Shown piece by piece: positions 35,242 through 44,463 of a DNA stretch of 64,000 bases (positions are counted from its first letter, which is position 1; every line of letters starts with the position of its first letter). The notes under the pieces are model-generated. The model ran no database searches. It was given only the letters and a program-made list of their open reading frames with translations, and had not been told where the DNA came from. Origin of the DNA: Paenibacillus sp. NFR01 (GTDB lineage Bacteria; Bacillota; Bacilli; Paenibacillales; Paenibacillaceae); contig NZ_FOIK01000002.1 in the NCBI RefSeq assembly GCF_900111565.1, forward strand, positions 682,001 through 746,000, in the 5' to 3' direction. The position numbers were made by a program, and so were the translations under genes.

Positions 35242-35409
35242 ATGAATAATTGTTAATAGGATGAACAAAAAAAATGAAGGATTTCGTAAAATCCATAGTC
35301 AGGTAAATCCTGGCTTCTCATGGCTTTACAAACTTATACGGTCCACCTTGGCCGGAGTGAACCACTCCTCAATTCGCAGCCAGCATTCCTTGCCCATCAG
35401 GCAGCCGTG

Positions 35410-38400
35410 TTATTGACCGCTGCCGGCAGTTGCCGAGGCCTCCGGCTCGTTGGACTCCGGCGTTGCCGTCGGCTTGTCCGGCTCGTCTCCAGCCGTTGGC
35501 GCTGTGCCTTCAATCGTGGGATCCGCGGTTGCGGCAGGCGCCGCCTCCAGGCGCAGCCTGTAGTCGCCGGCGGTGATCATGTCGCCGGCGGCCAGCTTGG
35601 CGCCGGATTCGAGCTGCAGCGTCACCTCGAAGCGAGGCGCGTCCGCCGCCGCAGCCGGTACGACGGCGCTGTTGTTGCCGCCGCCTGCGTTCGCGGCGGC
35701 AGGATCTCCTCCGCTGCCGGTATCCCCGGCTGCGGAGTTGCCCGTGCCGCTGCCGTCTGCGGCTGCGGCATCGCCTGTGCCGCCGGCGGTATCCGCGGCG
35801 GCATTGTCCCCCGCGCCCCCGCTATCCGGGGCGGGGGTAACGGATGGCGACGAAGCCGTGCAGCGGCTGATCGTCGCCTTCACGGCATACGCGGACGCTT
35901 GCCCGTCCGCGCCCACGACGTCCACCTCCTTCGGCGTGAAGGAGGTGCATTCGGCGGCATCGGCAAAGGTGAATACCAGCCGATTGCCGCTGTCCGCGCC
36001 GCCGTCCAGCCGGACGGTGACCGGCGGCGGACCGCTCTCCGCCGGGCTGGCGGCCGGCGAAGGGCTTGCCGTCGGCGCGGCGTTATCCGCGCCGCCGCCG
36101 AGTTGTCCCGCGATCACGATTACGAGTATCACGGCCAGGCCAAGCACAATGCCCGAGAGCAGCAGCGGCAGCTTGCTGCGGCCCAGCCAGCGCGCCATCG
36201 GCGAAGCCAGCTTGGCGCGGGCGTCGGCATACGCGCTCTGCAGCGCAGGACCGGCTTTGTCTACATAGGTTTTGCGGAACTCGCGGTTTTTGAAGGCCTC
36301 GCGGTCATGGGTCATGAAATATTTCAAGATCGCCCGGCGGTAATAGGGCTGAAGCTTTTTGCCAGCGGTGAACAGGCGGCTGCGCTGCGACCAGGCCAGG
36401 AAGCGGTACACCGTTTCCTTATCCTTGCCCGCCTTGCGCAGCACATGCTCCAGCAAAGCGTCGTAATCCAGCGGACCGCCCTCGCGATCCTCGCTGATAT
36501 AGAACGCCAGCGGCAGCCGTTCGAACGGCTCGGCGCTTCCCGCTTCCTTCAGCCAGCGCCGGCCGAGCAGCTGGACATCGTCCAATTCCTTCAAGGACAG
36601 CCCGGCAAAAATCGTCTCGTCCGGATTCTCTTCCCCGAACCAACGGTAGGCGGCACGCAGCGCGTTCAGCTTTTGCTTGGTAGGCGGATCCAGCGGCGGC
36701 TCCCAGACGGCGGAGGACCGGAATTGCAGAAACCGGATATCCAGCAGCTGCTCCTGGGAGAGCTCGTCCAGCACGACTTGGTTCAGCAGGAAACGGTCCG
36801 CTGCATCGGCGAGCTCCTGCATCAGCGTCAGCGCCTGGGCCGAAACGCCGCCGCGGCGGTGCTCCTTCTCGGCGCCGGCGAGCGATTCATGAATCGCCGC
36901 AACCGCAAAGACCGGATCTTGGCCGCCGTGCAGCTTCTCGAGCAGCACCTCGCGGAACAGGTCGAGGACCTGCGGCTGCTCCAGCGCTTCCGGCAGCAGC
37001 TTACCCCAGCGGGCGGCGATCCGCAGCAGCTCCGACGGCCCTCCTGCCGCCTTGAGGCGCGTTTCCGCATACGGCTCGAACAGCATTTTGCGGAACGTCG
37101 GTTGGGCCAGCACTCTGCGGAAGAACTCCCCGCCCAGCGCCTCATCGCCTTCAATGATCCGGTAGGCGCCTTCGAGCAGATCCTCCCGGCTGCTCCGCGC
37201 GCTGTTCAGTAGCCCGTTAATGTAATAATCGACGATACGGGTGCGATAGTTATGGCCGCTAAGAGCGTAATACTCCCGGAAACGTTCCAGGATCTCCAGC
37301 TCGGGAACCTCGCCCGAGCGCAGCGCATCGTATTCGCGGTCAAACATCATCAGGAACAGATCGTTCAGCCGTTCCCTGCTGCGGATCGCGCCTTCCGGCG
37401 ACAGATAGGTCAGCAGGCCGGCCAGCACCGCGTTTTTGTTCTCGGCATACAGCCCTTCGTTGTCCTGCTCGATCTCATAGAATACCGCCAGTTCATTGTA
37501 CAGGGCCAGCGACAGCTTCCGCGCTTCGGCTTCGTCACGGGTCAGCGCGTCGGCAAAGCCGGCGAAGTCCTCCAGCGCTTCGCCCTGTCCGAGCAGCCGC
37601 CAGGCCAGATCGGCATAAGGCTGACGGGAATCGCTGATCTCCGCTCCGCTGAACCGTCCAGCGGCAAAATCGAACAGGAAATCCTTCTCCAGGCTACGGT
37701 CGCCGGGACGGATTGCGCCTTTTTCCACAAAGGTCAGATGAATGTATTTGCGGTTTTGCGGTTCTTTGGCATAAGTCAACACGCCGAGCCGGCGGCGGAA
37801 CTCGTAAGGCAGCGCACCGAACAGCACTTCGGTAAGGCGGGCCGCCTGTCCGGAGAGTTGGTCGATCGGAACATCCAGCGCTACGTATACCTTTTTCTTG
37901 CCGGCCACGGACAGCATAACGGACTGCAGCAGCGCTTTGAACATTTCTTCCGAAATGCCCAGTGCCGCCAGCACGGCGCCTGCATCGCTACCAGCCTCCT
38001 GTCGCTCCGGCACCTCGGCCAGCTCCGGCAGCGTTCCACCCAGTTCACCCTCATAACGGTCCGCAAAGCCGGCATGCAGATAACGACCGTACTCGCGGAG
38101 AATCTCCCCTGAACGTGCCGGGGGCACCACGAAGTTATGGGCAAAGAAGGCGCTCCGCTGGCCGGTGAAATCCGCCGCCAAATAGCGGCTTTGCCCGATG
38201 ACCGTCTCGCCCGTCTCCGCATGGAACAGATGGAGTGCCAGCGGATACAGCGTCTCGTCTTTCTCGCCGCGCGCCGTCAGCTCCGCCGGAGCATCGTAAA
38301 GGCAGAACGGATGGATGATTTTTTTGACGAAATTGCTGTCCAGCCGTTCCGATTTCGCTACCGTGTCAAATCCTTCCGTTCCCCGGTAAACGCCGCGCCG

Positions 38401-38430
38401 CTCGCGGGTATACATCTGCTGGAGAATCAT
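35410..38430 (-). CDS. GAP1-N2-like GTPase-associated protein with C-terminal membrane segment and extracytoplasmic tail
   Basis: About 1006 residues. The N-terminus (MILQQMYTRERRGVYRGTEG, FDTVAKSERLD) and the region to about 250 match the GTPase-associated protein 1, type 2 N-domain as I know it; a long helical middle follows (about 250-750). One membrane segment lies at about 755-777 (LPLLLSGIVLGLAVILVIVI). The tail of about 230 residues is Ala/Gly/Thr-rich with two short beta regions. Predicted topology is a cytoplasmic N-terminus and an outside tail. A GTG at 38451 overlapping the GTPase stop (GTGA) is an alternative start. It is the last gene of its operon. It probably acts on or with the GTPase encoded just upstream; the mechanism is unknown. 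Confidence 0.72.
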   Translation of the reverse strand: MILQQMYTRERRGVYRGTEGFDTVAKSERLDSNFVKKIIHPFCLYDAPAELTARGEKDETLYPLALHLFHAETGETVIGQSRYLAADFTGQRSAFFAHNFVVPPARSGEILREYGRYLHAGFADRYEGELGGTLPELAEVPERQEAGSDAGAVLAALGISEEMFKALLQSVMLSVAGKKKVYVALDVPIDQLSGQAARLTEVLFGALPYEFRRRLGVLTYAKEPQNRKYIHLTFVEKGAIRPGDRSLEKDFLFDFAAGRFSGAEISDSRQPYADLAWRLLGQGEALEDFAGFADALTRDEAEARKLSLALYNELAVFYEIEQDNEGLYAENKNAVLAGLLTYLSPEGAIRSRERLNDLFLMMFDREYDALRSGEVPELEILERFREYYALSGHNYRTRIVDYYINGLLNSARSSREDLLEGAYRIIEGDEALGGEFFRRVLAQPTFRKMLFEPYAETRLKAAGGPSELLRIAARWGKLLPEALEQPQVLDLFREVLLEKLHGGQDPVFAVAAIHESLAGAEKEHRRGGVSAQALTLMQELADAADRFLLNQVVLDELSQEQLLDIRFLQFRSSAVWEPPLDPPTKQKLNALRAAYRWFGEENPDETIFAGLSLKELDDVQLLGRRWLKEAGSAEPFERLPLAFYISEDREGGPLDYDALLEHVLRKAGKDKETVYRFLAWSQRSRLFTAGKKLQPYYRRAILKYFMTHDREAFKNREFRKTYVDKAGPALQSAYADARAKLASPMARWLGRSKLPLLLSGIVLGLAVILVIVIAGQLGGGADNAAPTASPSPAASPAESGPPPVTVRLDGGADSGNRLVFTFADAAECTSFTPKEVDVVGADGQASAYAVKATISRCTASSPSVTPAPDSGGAGDNAAADTAGGTGDAAAADGSGTGNSAAGDTGSGGDPAAANAGGGNNSAVVPAAAADAPRFEVTLQLESGAKLAAGDMITAGDYRLRLEAAPAATADPTIEGTAPTAGDEPDKPTATPESNEPEASATAGSGQ

Positions 38431-38447
38431 GGCTCCGGGGTTCTCCC

Positions 38448-39710
38448 TCACTGCCCTTCACTCCCCTCGATGTAATGCAGCTTGTGCAGCAGCCAGATGA
38501 ACGGTTCATCGACCCGGATGGGGCTGACGACGCCGTCAATCCGCTGGTTGACCGGATTGCTGCCCAGGGCGGACACGGCGAAATAACCGGTATTGCCGAA
38601 ATAAACGTCCATCGTATCCTTGAACGGACGGTCGACCTTGCCGATAAAGCGGCGGATCTCCCCGTCAATGTTGCGGATCTCGTTCAGATTGACCGTTTTA
38701 CGGTGCACATAGTTGTGGAACACGTTGCTGTTCGCTTTGATGTACTCGCCTTCCTCATCCTTCAGCGAGTGCAACATGTCGCTTTTGGTCAGGACGACGG
38801 CGGTCGGAATATCGGTTTTGCTCTTTTCCTGATAGGCGATGAAGTCGCCGAACAGCGTCAGCACCACATCCCGCGGCTCATCGTATTGCGAGACCCATTC
38901 CCCGGGATTGTCGCCGGCCTTGATGCGGATTTTTTCGCGGATGGAACGGATTTGCAGCGGATCGACCATAAACAGGATGCCGGCCGAATTTTTGATATGC
39001 TGCCCGTGGAGACCGAGATAATCCTGATCGACCATGCCTTCGCCGGCGACGTCGAAGAAGACCAGCGTCAGCGGCGGTTTGCTCTCATCCTTGAACTTAA
39101 ATTGAAAAATAAACGGTTCCTGCATTTTTTCCTTCTGCGTGGAGGCGAGCAGGTCGCCGCGTTCGAATAACGGTTCTTCGTACAGCGTGCGGAATTTGCG
39201 GCTGATCTCGGCGCTGAGCGGCATGCAGGCGGCATCGAAATGCCCGGCGGTGGAATGCTGCAGCGTATGGATCAGAGACGTCATATACACCGATTTGCCG
39301 ACCTGCGACGCGCCGATGATGGAGATGATGTTGCTCGGCACTTTGCCCGCGGTCAGCGGCAGTTCGTTGTGGCAATTCGGGCACAGCCGGCGGCGGGTCA
39401 GTTCCCCATAACGGTCGGTCAGCCCGGTCAGCACATGGTCGGAGTAATGATGATATTCCTCGGGAATATCGGCAGGCTTCAGCACCGCTTCCATGTCATC
39501 GACGGTATCCAGGCCAAAGCGTTCGCGGTATTTATTCAGCGCATAGTCTTCGCCAAGCGCATAATTCTCGTCATCCTCGCGGCTGTGGGTGGCACGGAAC
39601 ACCACCTCGTCCGGCTGGAAGCGGCTGAAGCAGAATGGACAGACAATATCGTAAAACAGCGGCTTCGGCTGCTGCTGGTTTTTCTTGAGCAATCGGCTGA
39701 AAAAAGACAT
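38448..39710 (-). CDS. Zinc-ribbon TRAFAC-type GTPase (double-GTPase family)
   Basis: A 420-residue cytoplasmic protein. C24/C27 (CPFC) and C110/C113 (CPNC) form a split zinc ribbon around a helical insert. The P-loop is GASQVGKS (133-140). A G3-like DVAGEG lies at 220-225 and a G4-like TKSD at 308-311 after VVL. The layout matches the DO-GTPase2 group that occurs beside GAP1 proteins. The frame is open to 39740, but the ATG at 39710 follows GGGAGG by 7 nt. It is probably the nucleotide-driven switch of the cluster. The stop overlaps or abuts the GAP1-like gene. Confidence 0.8.
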   Translation of the reverse strand: MSFFSRLLKKNQQQPKPLFYDIVCPFCFSRFQPDEVVFRATHSREDDENYALGEDYALNKYRERFGLDTVDDMEAVLKPADIPEEYHHYSDHVLTGLTDRYGELTRRRLCPNCHNELPLTAGKVPSNIISIIGASQVGKSVYMTSLIHTLQHSTAGHFDAACMPLSAEISRKFRTLYEEPLFERGDLLASTQKEKMQEPFIFQFKFKDESKPPLTLVFFDVAGEGMVDQDYLGLHGQHIKNSAGILFMVDPLQIRSIREKIRIKAGDNPGEWVSQYDEPRDVVLTLFGDFIAYQEKSKTDIPTAVVLTKSDMLHSLKDEEGEYIKANSNVFHNYVHRKTVNLNEIRNIDGEIRRFIGKVDRPFKDTMDVYFGNTGYFAVSALGSNPVNQRIDGVVSPIRVDEPFIWLLHKLHYIEGSEGQ

Positions 39711-39749
39711 CTCCTGGCCTCCCTGAAAAATAGAATGCAAGCGTCCCGG

Positions 39750-40382
39750 TTATTCCGGGATCAGTTCATAATACCGGCCGTAGGTACGGCCATCGGTGAA
39801 AAAAATCCGGATCTGATCGTCACGGCCGATTTCGATCGGCGGCAGGACGCTGCGTCCGGCCGGAAAATCGTCGATAAACGGGAACCGGATGCCGTCGTCC
39901 TTGGACACCGGCGAACCGCCTGTTTTTTTGACATAGCAAAGCACGTCTTTGGGAACTGGCACTTCGGACGAAATCGTCATATTTACCGTTTTATGCTTGC
40001 CGAACAGGCTTTTCTTGTTCTGGATGGAATAATAAATCCGCGCTTTGCCTGCGCTGACCACGGTACGGTTGCCTCCGCCCGGCTGGCGCAGCAGTACCGT
40101 TTCGCCGCCCTCGCTCAAGCGGGCATATACGGTATACTCGACCAGCCCGATATCATCCAGCCGGTCGCGGTAACCGTTATTGGCTTTGTATTCCTCGCGG
40201 GTGTACAGCTTCAGCCCGGAGGGGGGTGCCCCCTCCTTCGTTTGGCCTGCCGGCCCTTTATGGATGCAAACCGCCTGAACCTGATCCGGCCAACGCCAGC
40301 GCAGCGTGCAGGCCCTGTCCTCCAGCGTGGCGGTAACCGCGGTGATTTCCGCTTCGGGAATAGCCTCCCCGGCATATTTCAT
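39750..40382 (-). CDS. Beta-sandwich protein of the GTPase/vWA cluster
   Basis: A 210-residue protein without signal peptide or membrane segment. It looks like two beta-sandwich (fibronectin III/Ig-like) domains: first TAVTATLEDRACTLRWRWP to VEYTVYARLSEGG, then RIYYSIQNKKSLFGKHK to IRIFFTDGRTYGRYYEL. I recognise no enzyme motif. The start follows GAGGAAAGGGG. It lies between the vWA membrane protein (28 nt downstream of it) and the GTPase gene (39 nt upstream), so it is probably a structural adaptor within the complex (inference). Confidence 0.65.
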   Translation of the reverse strand: MKYAGEAIPEAEITAVTATLEDRACTLRWRWPDQVQAVCIHKGPAGQTKEGAPPSGLKLYTREEYKANNGYRDRLDDIGLVEYTVYARLSEGGETVLLRQPGGGNRTVVSAGKARIYYSIQNKKSLFGKHKTVNMTISSEVPVPKDVLCYVKKTGGSPVSKDDGIRFPFIDDFPAGRSVLPPIEIGRDDQIRIFFTDGRTYGRYYELIPE

Positions 40383-40410
40383 GAGCGTAAGCCCCTTTCC
40401 TCACCGTTCG

Positions 40411-41688
40411 TTAAAATCCTTGGCTGCCTCGGCCCCGGCGTGGAGGCCGGAATCCGCTTGACTCCTGTCCATGTCCGGCGGCCTGCCGGCTTCCGCGGCG
40501 GGTCAGTCGTCCTTCTCCTACCGGCACGATCAGCGTAAAGAGCGCGATAATACCCGCCAAAACCAGCAGAGCGATCAAGCGGATGACGGCATCGCCGAAG
40601 GTATGGCCGCTTAATCCAAATTCCAGAATCAATCCGGCGCTCAGGCCGGATACGGCCCCGCCGAAGCCGAAGCTTTTGGCCAGATGGCGGTTGTCGAACA
40701 CGATGCCCAGCCCGATGCCGAGCGCAATGCCGACCAGGAGCAGGGAAAGAATGCGGACAACGGCATAATACGGACTGTCTGCCGTATTGTCGTCGCGCAG
40801 TGTCAGCAGCGTGCGGTCGCCGAGCCGGTCATAGATCTGCGTGAATACGCCGCCGAGCCGGTCGGCGGTAGTCACATCGTAGAACTGTCCGCCGGTCGCG
40901 GTGGCGATATCCTGCAGCAGCTTCGCGCCGGCCGGATCGTTCATCGCCAGGCCGATCGTATTGACCGCAACGGCGCGGTTCTGATATTCCGCCAATTCCG
41001 TAGCCGTGTCGAACTCGCTGATGCCGTCGGACAAGAGGATGACCATCGACCCGCGGTTCGCCGCATCGTCGCCTTGAATCACCTTCATCGCTTCGTTCAG
41101 CGCGCCGCCGAGGTTTGTGCCGCCTTCGGTCGTCTGCAGGTTCGCAATTGCCTGGATCACCTGCTCGCGGTTTCCGCCCTTGGACAGCGGCGTCAGCGGC
41201 TGGGCGACCGTAACCGTACTATTGAACGTAATGACCGCCACCTGGCGGCCTTTGTCCATCCGCTGCACCAACGCCTCCGCGGCCCGGTAGCGGCTGTTGT
41301 CCGGATCGCTCTGCGACATGCTCCCGGAGTCGTCGATGACCATCACGATGTTCGCGACAGGCTTCGTGCCGCCGAAGTTCAGCTCATAGACGAACTCCAT
41401 CAGTGCGCCGACGCCCAGCAACAGCGCTACCATCAGCGGCAGCAGCTTCCAGGAGAGCCCGAGATACCGCCGACGCCAGGACATGCCGTTCAGCCGCGGC
41501 GAGATCGCCTCCGCAACCAGGCAGCCCAGCCCGATGCCGAGTGCGGCAATGGCAAAATAAATGCCGACCACGAGAATCGAAGGCCAGTCCTCTAACGTCC
41601 GGTCCAGCAGCAGCTCGCCGGCCGTAAAGGCAATCGCGCCGCCCAGCAGGCTGAATACCAGCAGAAGCATATTGATCTTTCGCTGCAT
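40411..41688 (-). CDS. Multi-span membrane protein with cytoplasmic or extracytoplasmic vWA domain
   Basis: A 425-residue protein. Three membrane segments lie at about 5-27, 37-60 and 80-102. A von Willebrand A domain at about 110-300 has an intact MIDAS (D119-D-S121-G-S123 in VIDDSGSMS, T in TEGGTNLG, D in LLSDGIS). Three to four further segments at about 315-400 and a basic Arg/Gly-rich tail follow. The vWA domain should bind Mg2+ and a partner protein. An upstream GTG at 41697 is in frame; the ATG at 41688 follows GGGTGG. It is the first gene of the second half of the cluster, after a palindromic gap. Confidence 0.85.
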   Translation of the reverse strand: MQRKINMLLLVFSLLGGAIAFTAGELLLDRTLEDWPSILVVGIYFAIAALGIGLGCLVAEAISPRLNGMSWRRRYLGLSWKLLPLMVALLLGVGALMEFVYELNFGGTKPVANIVMVIDDSGSMSQSDPDNSRYRAAEALVQRMDKGRQVAVITFNSTVTVAQPLTPLSKGGNREQVIQAIANLQTTEGGTNLGGALNEAMKVIQGDDAANRGSMVILLSDGISEFDTATELAEYQNRAVAVNTIGLAMNDPAGAKLLQDIATATGGQFYDVTTADRLGGVFTQIYDRLGDRTLLTLRDDNTADSPYYAVVRILSLLLVGIALGIGLGIVFDNRHLAKSFGFGGAVSGLSAGLILEFGLSGHTFGDAVIRLIALLVLAGIIALFTLIVPVGEGRLTRRGSRQAAGHGQESSGFRPPRRGRGSQGF

Positions 41689-41758
41689 CCTAACCACCCT
41701 TTCCGTTTCTATAATGAGTATAAGTGCAAGGTTATGTAATTTTTATCAATGCTAAATC

Positions 41759-41829
41759 CGCTGCGCCAAATACAACGGATGGCCTTTTTGCGGGGCAAAA
41801 AGGCCGTTTCTGTTGCACTTTATACAGCG
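41759..41829. repeat. 71-bp intergenic palindrome (terminator-like, repeat family)
   Basis: Perfect core GGCCTTTTTGC-GGG-GCAAAAAGGCC (41781-41805) with imperfect outer arms ending in CGCTG (41759-41763) and CAGCG (41825-41829). It shares AAATACAACGG with 12550-12560. It sits between the two halves of the tubulin/GTPase cluster and may terminate or attenuate transcription there. Confidence 0.6.
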
Positions 41830-41942
41830 AGGCATGCGGTCGGCTTCCACCGTGCAATGTCCGCTTATTCGACTCCTTCGGCGTATGCAAAACATTCATG
41901 CGTTCATGCGCGGCCCTTCGGGTTCCGTCAGCTTCACCCTGC

Positions 41943-44459
41943 TCAGCGCAGCGCCGGCAGCTCTGCCTCTTCTAATCCGTGCAGCCGGTAACCATTGGCC
42001 ACATAGGTTTCGTAGTAGACCTTGGCATTGCGGTAATAAAGCAGATCCTCCAGATGGAAGCCGCCCATCAGGTTCAGCTTTTCGGCTCCGCTTCGCCGTT
42101 CCTCGTGAACGACGCCGAGACGGTAGATCCGCGTCGTCTCGTCCACGCCGCTTGCATAGCGCAGAAACTCCGAACCGCTGTCGCCGAAGAAATATTTCTC
42201 TTCATGGCGGTGCTCCTGCGTGTATTCGAACAGGCGGACGTTGATCAGCGCGCCTTCTTCCAGCCTCAGGTACAGGCGTTTGAACAGCTCCTCCTTGGAG
42301 ACGACGCCCTGGTTATCGTAAGCCGCCGCCACATTCGCGCGGCGGAGCAGTTCTTCCTCGAACGGCAGATCGAAGATATCGGCCGCCAGCAGTTCCCTGC
42401 GGCAGACGTCGATCAGCCGCTCCAGAACAGCGTCCGCGCCGCCGCTGCGCAGCAGTCCGGGCAAGCTGCCGAGATAACGGTCCCCGAACAGGGCACCGGG
42501 TCCTTTGCGGGCTTCGATCTCCTGGATGACGCCTTCGGTAATGACGGCGTAATATTCCATAATGTTCTGATCCACCGTCTCGCCGCCGCGGCCGATGCTG
42601 TCCAGCGCCAGCTGCCGGAGCTCCTCGACGAGCACATCCATCGCCTTGATCTGCGCCGTGCTTTCGGCATGCAGCCGCTCCAGCGCTTCCGCGCAGCTGC
42701 GGCAGAGGGCGAGCTCGGTCTCCAGGCGCAGCAAATCATATTTGCGGCCGTACACGCGCTCGAACAGATAATGGATCAGATTGCGCACCGTCCGCTTCTC
42801 CAGCAGCGGCACGCGCGTAAACGGCTGGCGCTCCACGCTGTCCGCGTAGAGCTGCTCCAGCTCCAGCCGCGCGGTGGCAAGCCCTGCGCGCAGGCCCGCC
42901 ATGTGCTGATGCAGCGCATTCAGCACGGTGCCGCCGGCCTCGCCCTGCTCGGCCGTCCACTCCGCCAGCTGGTAGAACGTCAGCGGCGGATGGCCTTGCT
43001 CGCGGGCCGCCAGCACCTTGGCCCACTCGCGTTCCGGATGATAAGCCGCGAGCTTCGCCGCGGCTTCATCCTCGAAGCCCCGGCGGAAATACGCTTCGCC
43101 GCCGCTCCCGAAGAGCACTTCCTCGGCTTCGCGCAGTGAAAGCCGCTTCAGCTCCGCCAGCGACGGCCGTCCGCGGCTCATCAGCCCGGTCATCTCCGCG
43201 AGGCCCGCCGCGTCCGGCAGGAAGCCGGCGGCCCGCTCGCGCAGCGCCTCCGGGCTGACGCCCAGCAGCGCCTGGCGCTCGCGCTGGCTCAGCGGGCTTG
43301 GCGCGCGGAGCTCACCGGTCAGATGGCGGGCGGCATGGTACAGCACTGCCAGCGCGATCTGGCGGTTCGGCCGCCGCACGGCCGCGAACCCGGCCGACGC
43401 GCAGCCCTGCCGGCCCGTGCCGCCGCGGATGCCGCTTTTGAAGATCATGTTGTTGTACCCGCCATGCCCTGAGGCGAAATCCGCGGATGGACGGACACGG
43501 TTTTTGAGCAGGCTGATATGCGCAATAATCTCGTAATTATCATCCATGCCATGCGGCGAGGTCATGCCGCGTTCGTTTTTGTCCGAGAGCACATAGACCA
43601 GATCGAACAGCGCCGCCGGCCCATGGTTAACCGGGATGGACAGCCCGTCTTCCGTGACCAGCAGCGGCGCATGCAGCGTGTAATCCGGCTGCTGCATCCC
43701 CTCAAGCTCCCGCAGAAACGCCAGCCCCACCGAGCTGGAATAGCCGAATTGCTCGCCCTGCTCGCGTTCATTAATTAGCGCATACAGGTCGGACTGCACC
43801 GACTTGAACGATTGCGCAAGCACGGCCCGGGCCAACAGCGTAATTTGCGGCAGCAGCACATTGAGCGGATCGTCGACCCGCGTAATGATGGAGAGATGAA
43901 TCACGTCGAACGAAGAGTACAGCCGGCCGTAATCCGCAATGCTTGCGGCAAGCTGGCGCAGCGCCCTGTTCAGTCCGGCCAGATACCGGCTGTCCTCGCG
44001 GAATGCCTCATACACATCGCGGCGCACGGTTAGCGGATCGCGCCCCGCCGTGTCCGGCAGCGCCGCAAACAGCACCCGCTCCTTGCCGGCTCGGACGTCT
44101 TCGTCTCGCGTTGAACCGTAAGCTGCGCCCGTTCCGGCTTGGGATAGCCCGCTTCCGATGTAACCCTGAATTCCATCTCCCAATTCAGCCGCTTCACGGC
44201 CTGCGGCACGCTCGTTGGCCGAGCCGCTTCGCCGGCCGGCGGGCCGTGATGCCGCATGCAGCGCCATCACGCCGGCCGCGTTATCCCATTTGCGCTCACA
44301 GCTGTCCAGCACAGGGCCGATGGCCGAGGCCGTTTTGTCCCCGATAAAGAGAAACAGCGCGGGGTAATGAATGCTGCTGCGTCCATCACCCTTCCTGCGC
44401 TGCGCCTCCTCCTGCGCCGCATAGCTTTCCGCGTAACGTAAAGCCTTCGCCTTCATCAT
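41943..44459 (-). CDS. Large cytoplasmic partner of the tubulin-like protein, function unknown
   Basis: An 838-residue soluble protein lying 4 nt after the tubulin-like gene, so tightly coupled. The N-terminal third contains stretches such as YPALFLFIGDKTASA, HLSIITRVDDPLNVLLPQI and FDLVYVLSDKNERG, which look like the secondary-structure pattern of tubulin-like proteins but lack a GGTGSG nucleotide loop. The C-terminal half is helical, with CRSC and several Leu-rich helices (about 540-700). A GC-rich Ala/Arg patch lies at 90-130. No enzyme motif is seen. It may be a degenerate tubulin-fold subunit or an assembly regulator (inference). Confidence 0.65.
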   Translation of the reverse strand: MMKAKALRYAESYAAQEEAQRRKGDGRSSIHYPALFLFIGDKTASAIGPVLDSCERKWDNAAGVMALHAASRPAGRRSGSANERAAGREAAELGDGIQGYIGSGLSQAGTGAAYGSTRDEDVRAGKERVLFAALPDTAGRDPLTVRRDVYEAFREDSRYLAGLNRALRQLAASIADYGRLYSSFDVIHLSIITRVDDPLNVLLPQITLLARAVLAQSFKSVQSDLYALINEREQGEQFGYSSSVGLAFLRELEGMQQPDYTLHAPLLVTEDGLSIPVNHGPAALFDLVYVLSDKNERGMTSPHGMDDNYEIIAHISLLKNRVRPSADFASGHGGYNNMIFKSGIRGGTGRQGCASAGFAAVRRPNRQIALAVLYHAARHLTGELRAPSPLSQRERQALLGVSPEALRERAAGFLPDAAGLAEMTGLMSRGRPSLAELKRLSLREAEEVLFGSGGEAYFRRGFEDEAAAKLAAYHPEREWAKVLAAREQGHPPLTFYQLAEWTAEQGEAGGTVLNALHQHMAGLRAGLATARLELEQLYADSVERQPFTRVPLLEKRTVRNLIHYLFERVYGRKYDLLRLETELALCRSCAEALERLHAESTAQIKAMDVLVEELRQLALDSIGRGGETVDQNIMEYYAVITEGVIQEIEARKGPGALFGDRYLGSLPGLLRSGGADAVLERLIDVCRRELLAADIFDLPFEEELLRRANVAAAYDNQGVVSKEELFKRLYLRLEEGALINVRLFEYTQEHRHEEKYFFGDSGSEFLRYASGVDETTRIYRLGVVHEERRSGAEKLNLMGGFHLEDLLYYRNAKVYYETYVANGYRLHGLEEAELPALR

Positions 44460-44463
44460 CGGC

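Noticed and set aside
35032..35268. 78-codon minus-strand frame in the phnD upstream gap
   Set aside because: No ribosome site and no family; overlaps a terminator and a palindrome.
35320..37212. 630-codon open frame opposite the GAP1-like gene
   Set aside because: Composition shadow; Arg/Gln-rich with no motif, while the other strand is an operon gene with coupled start.
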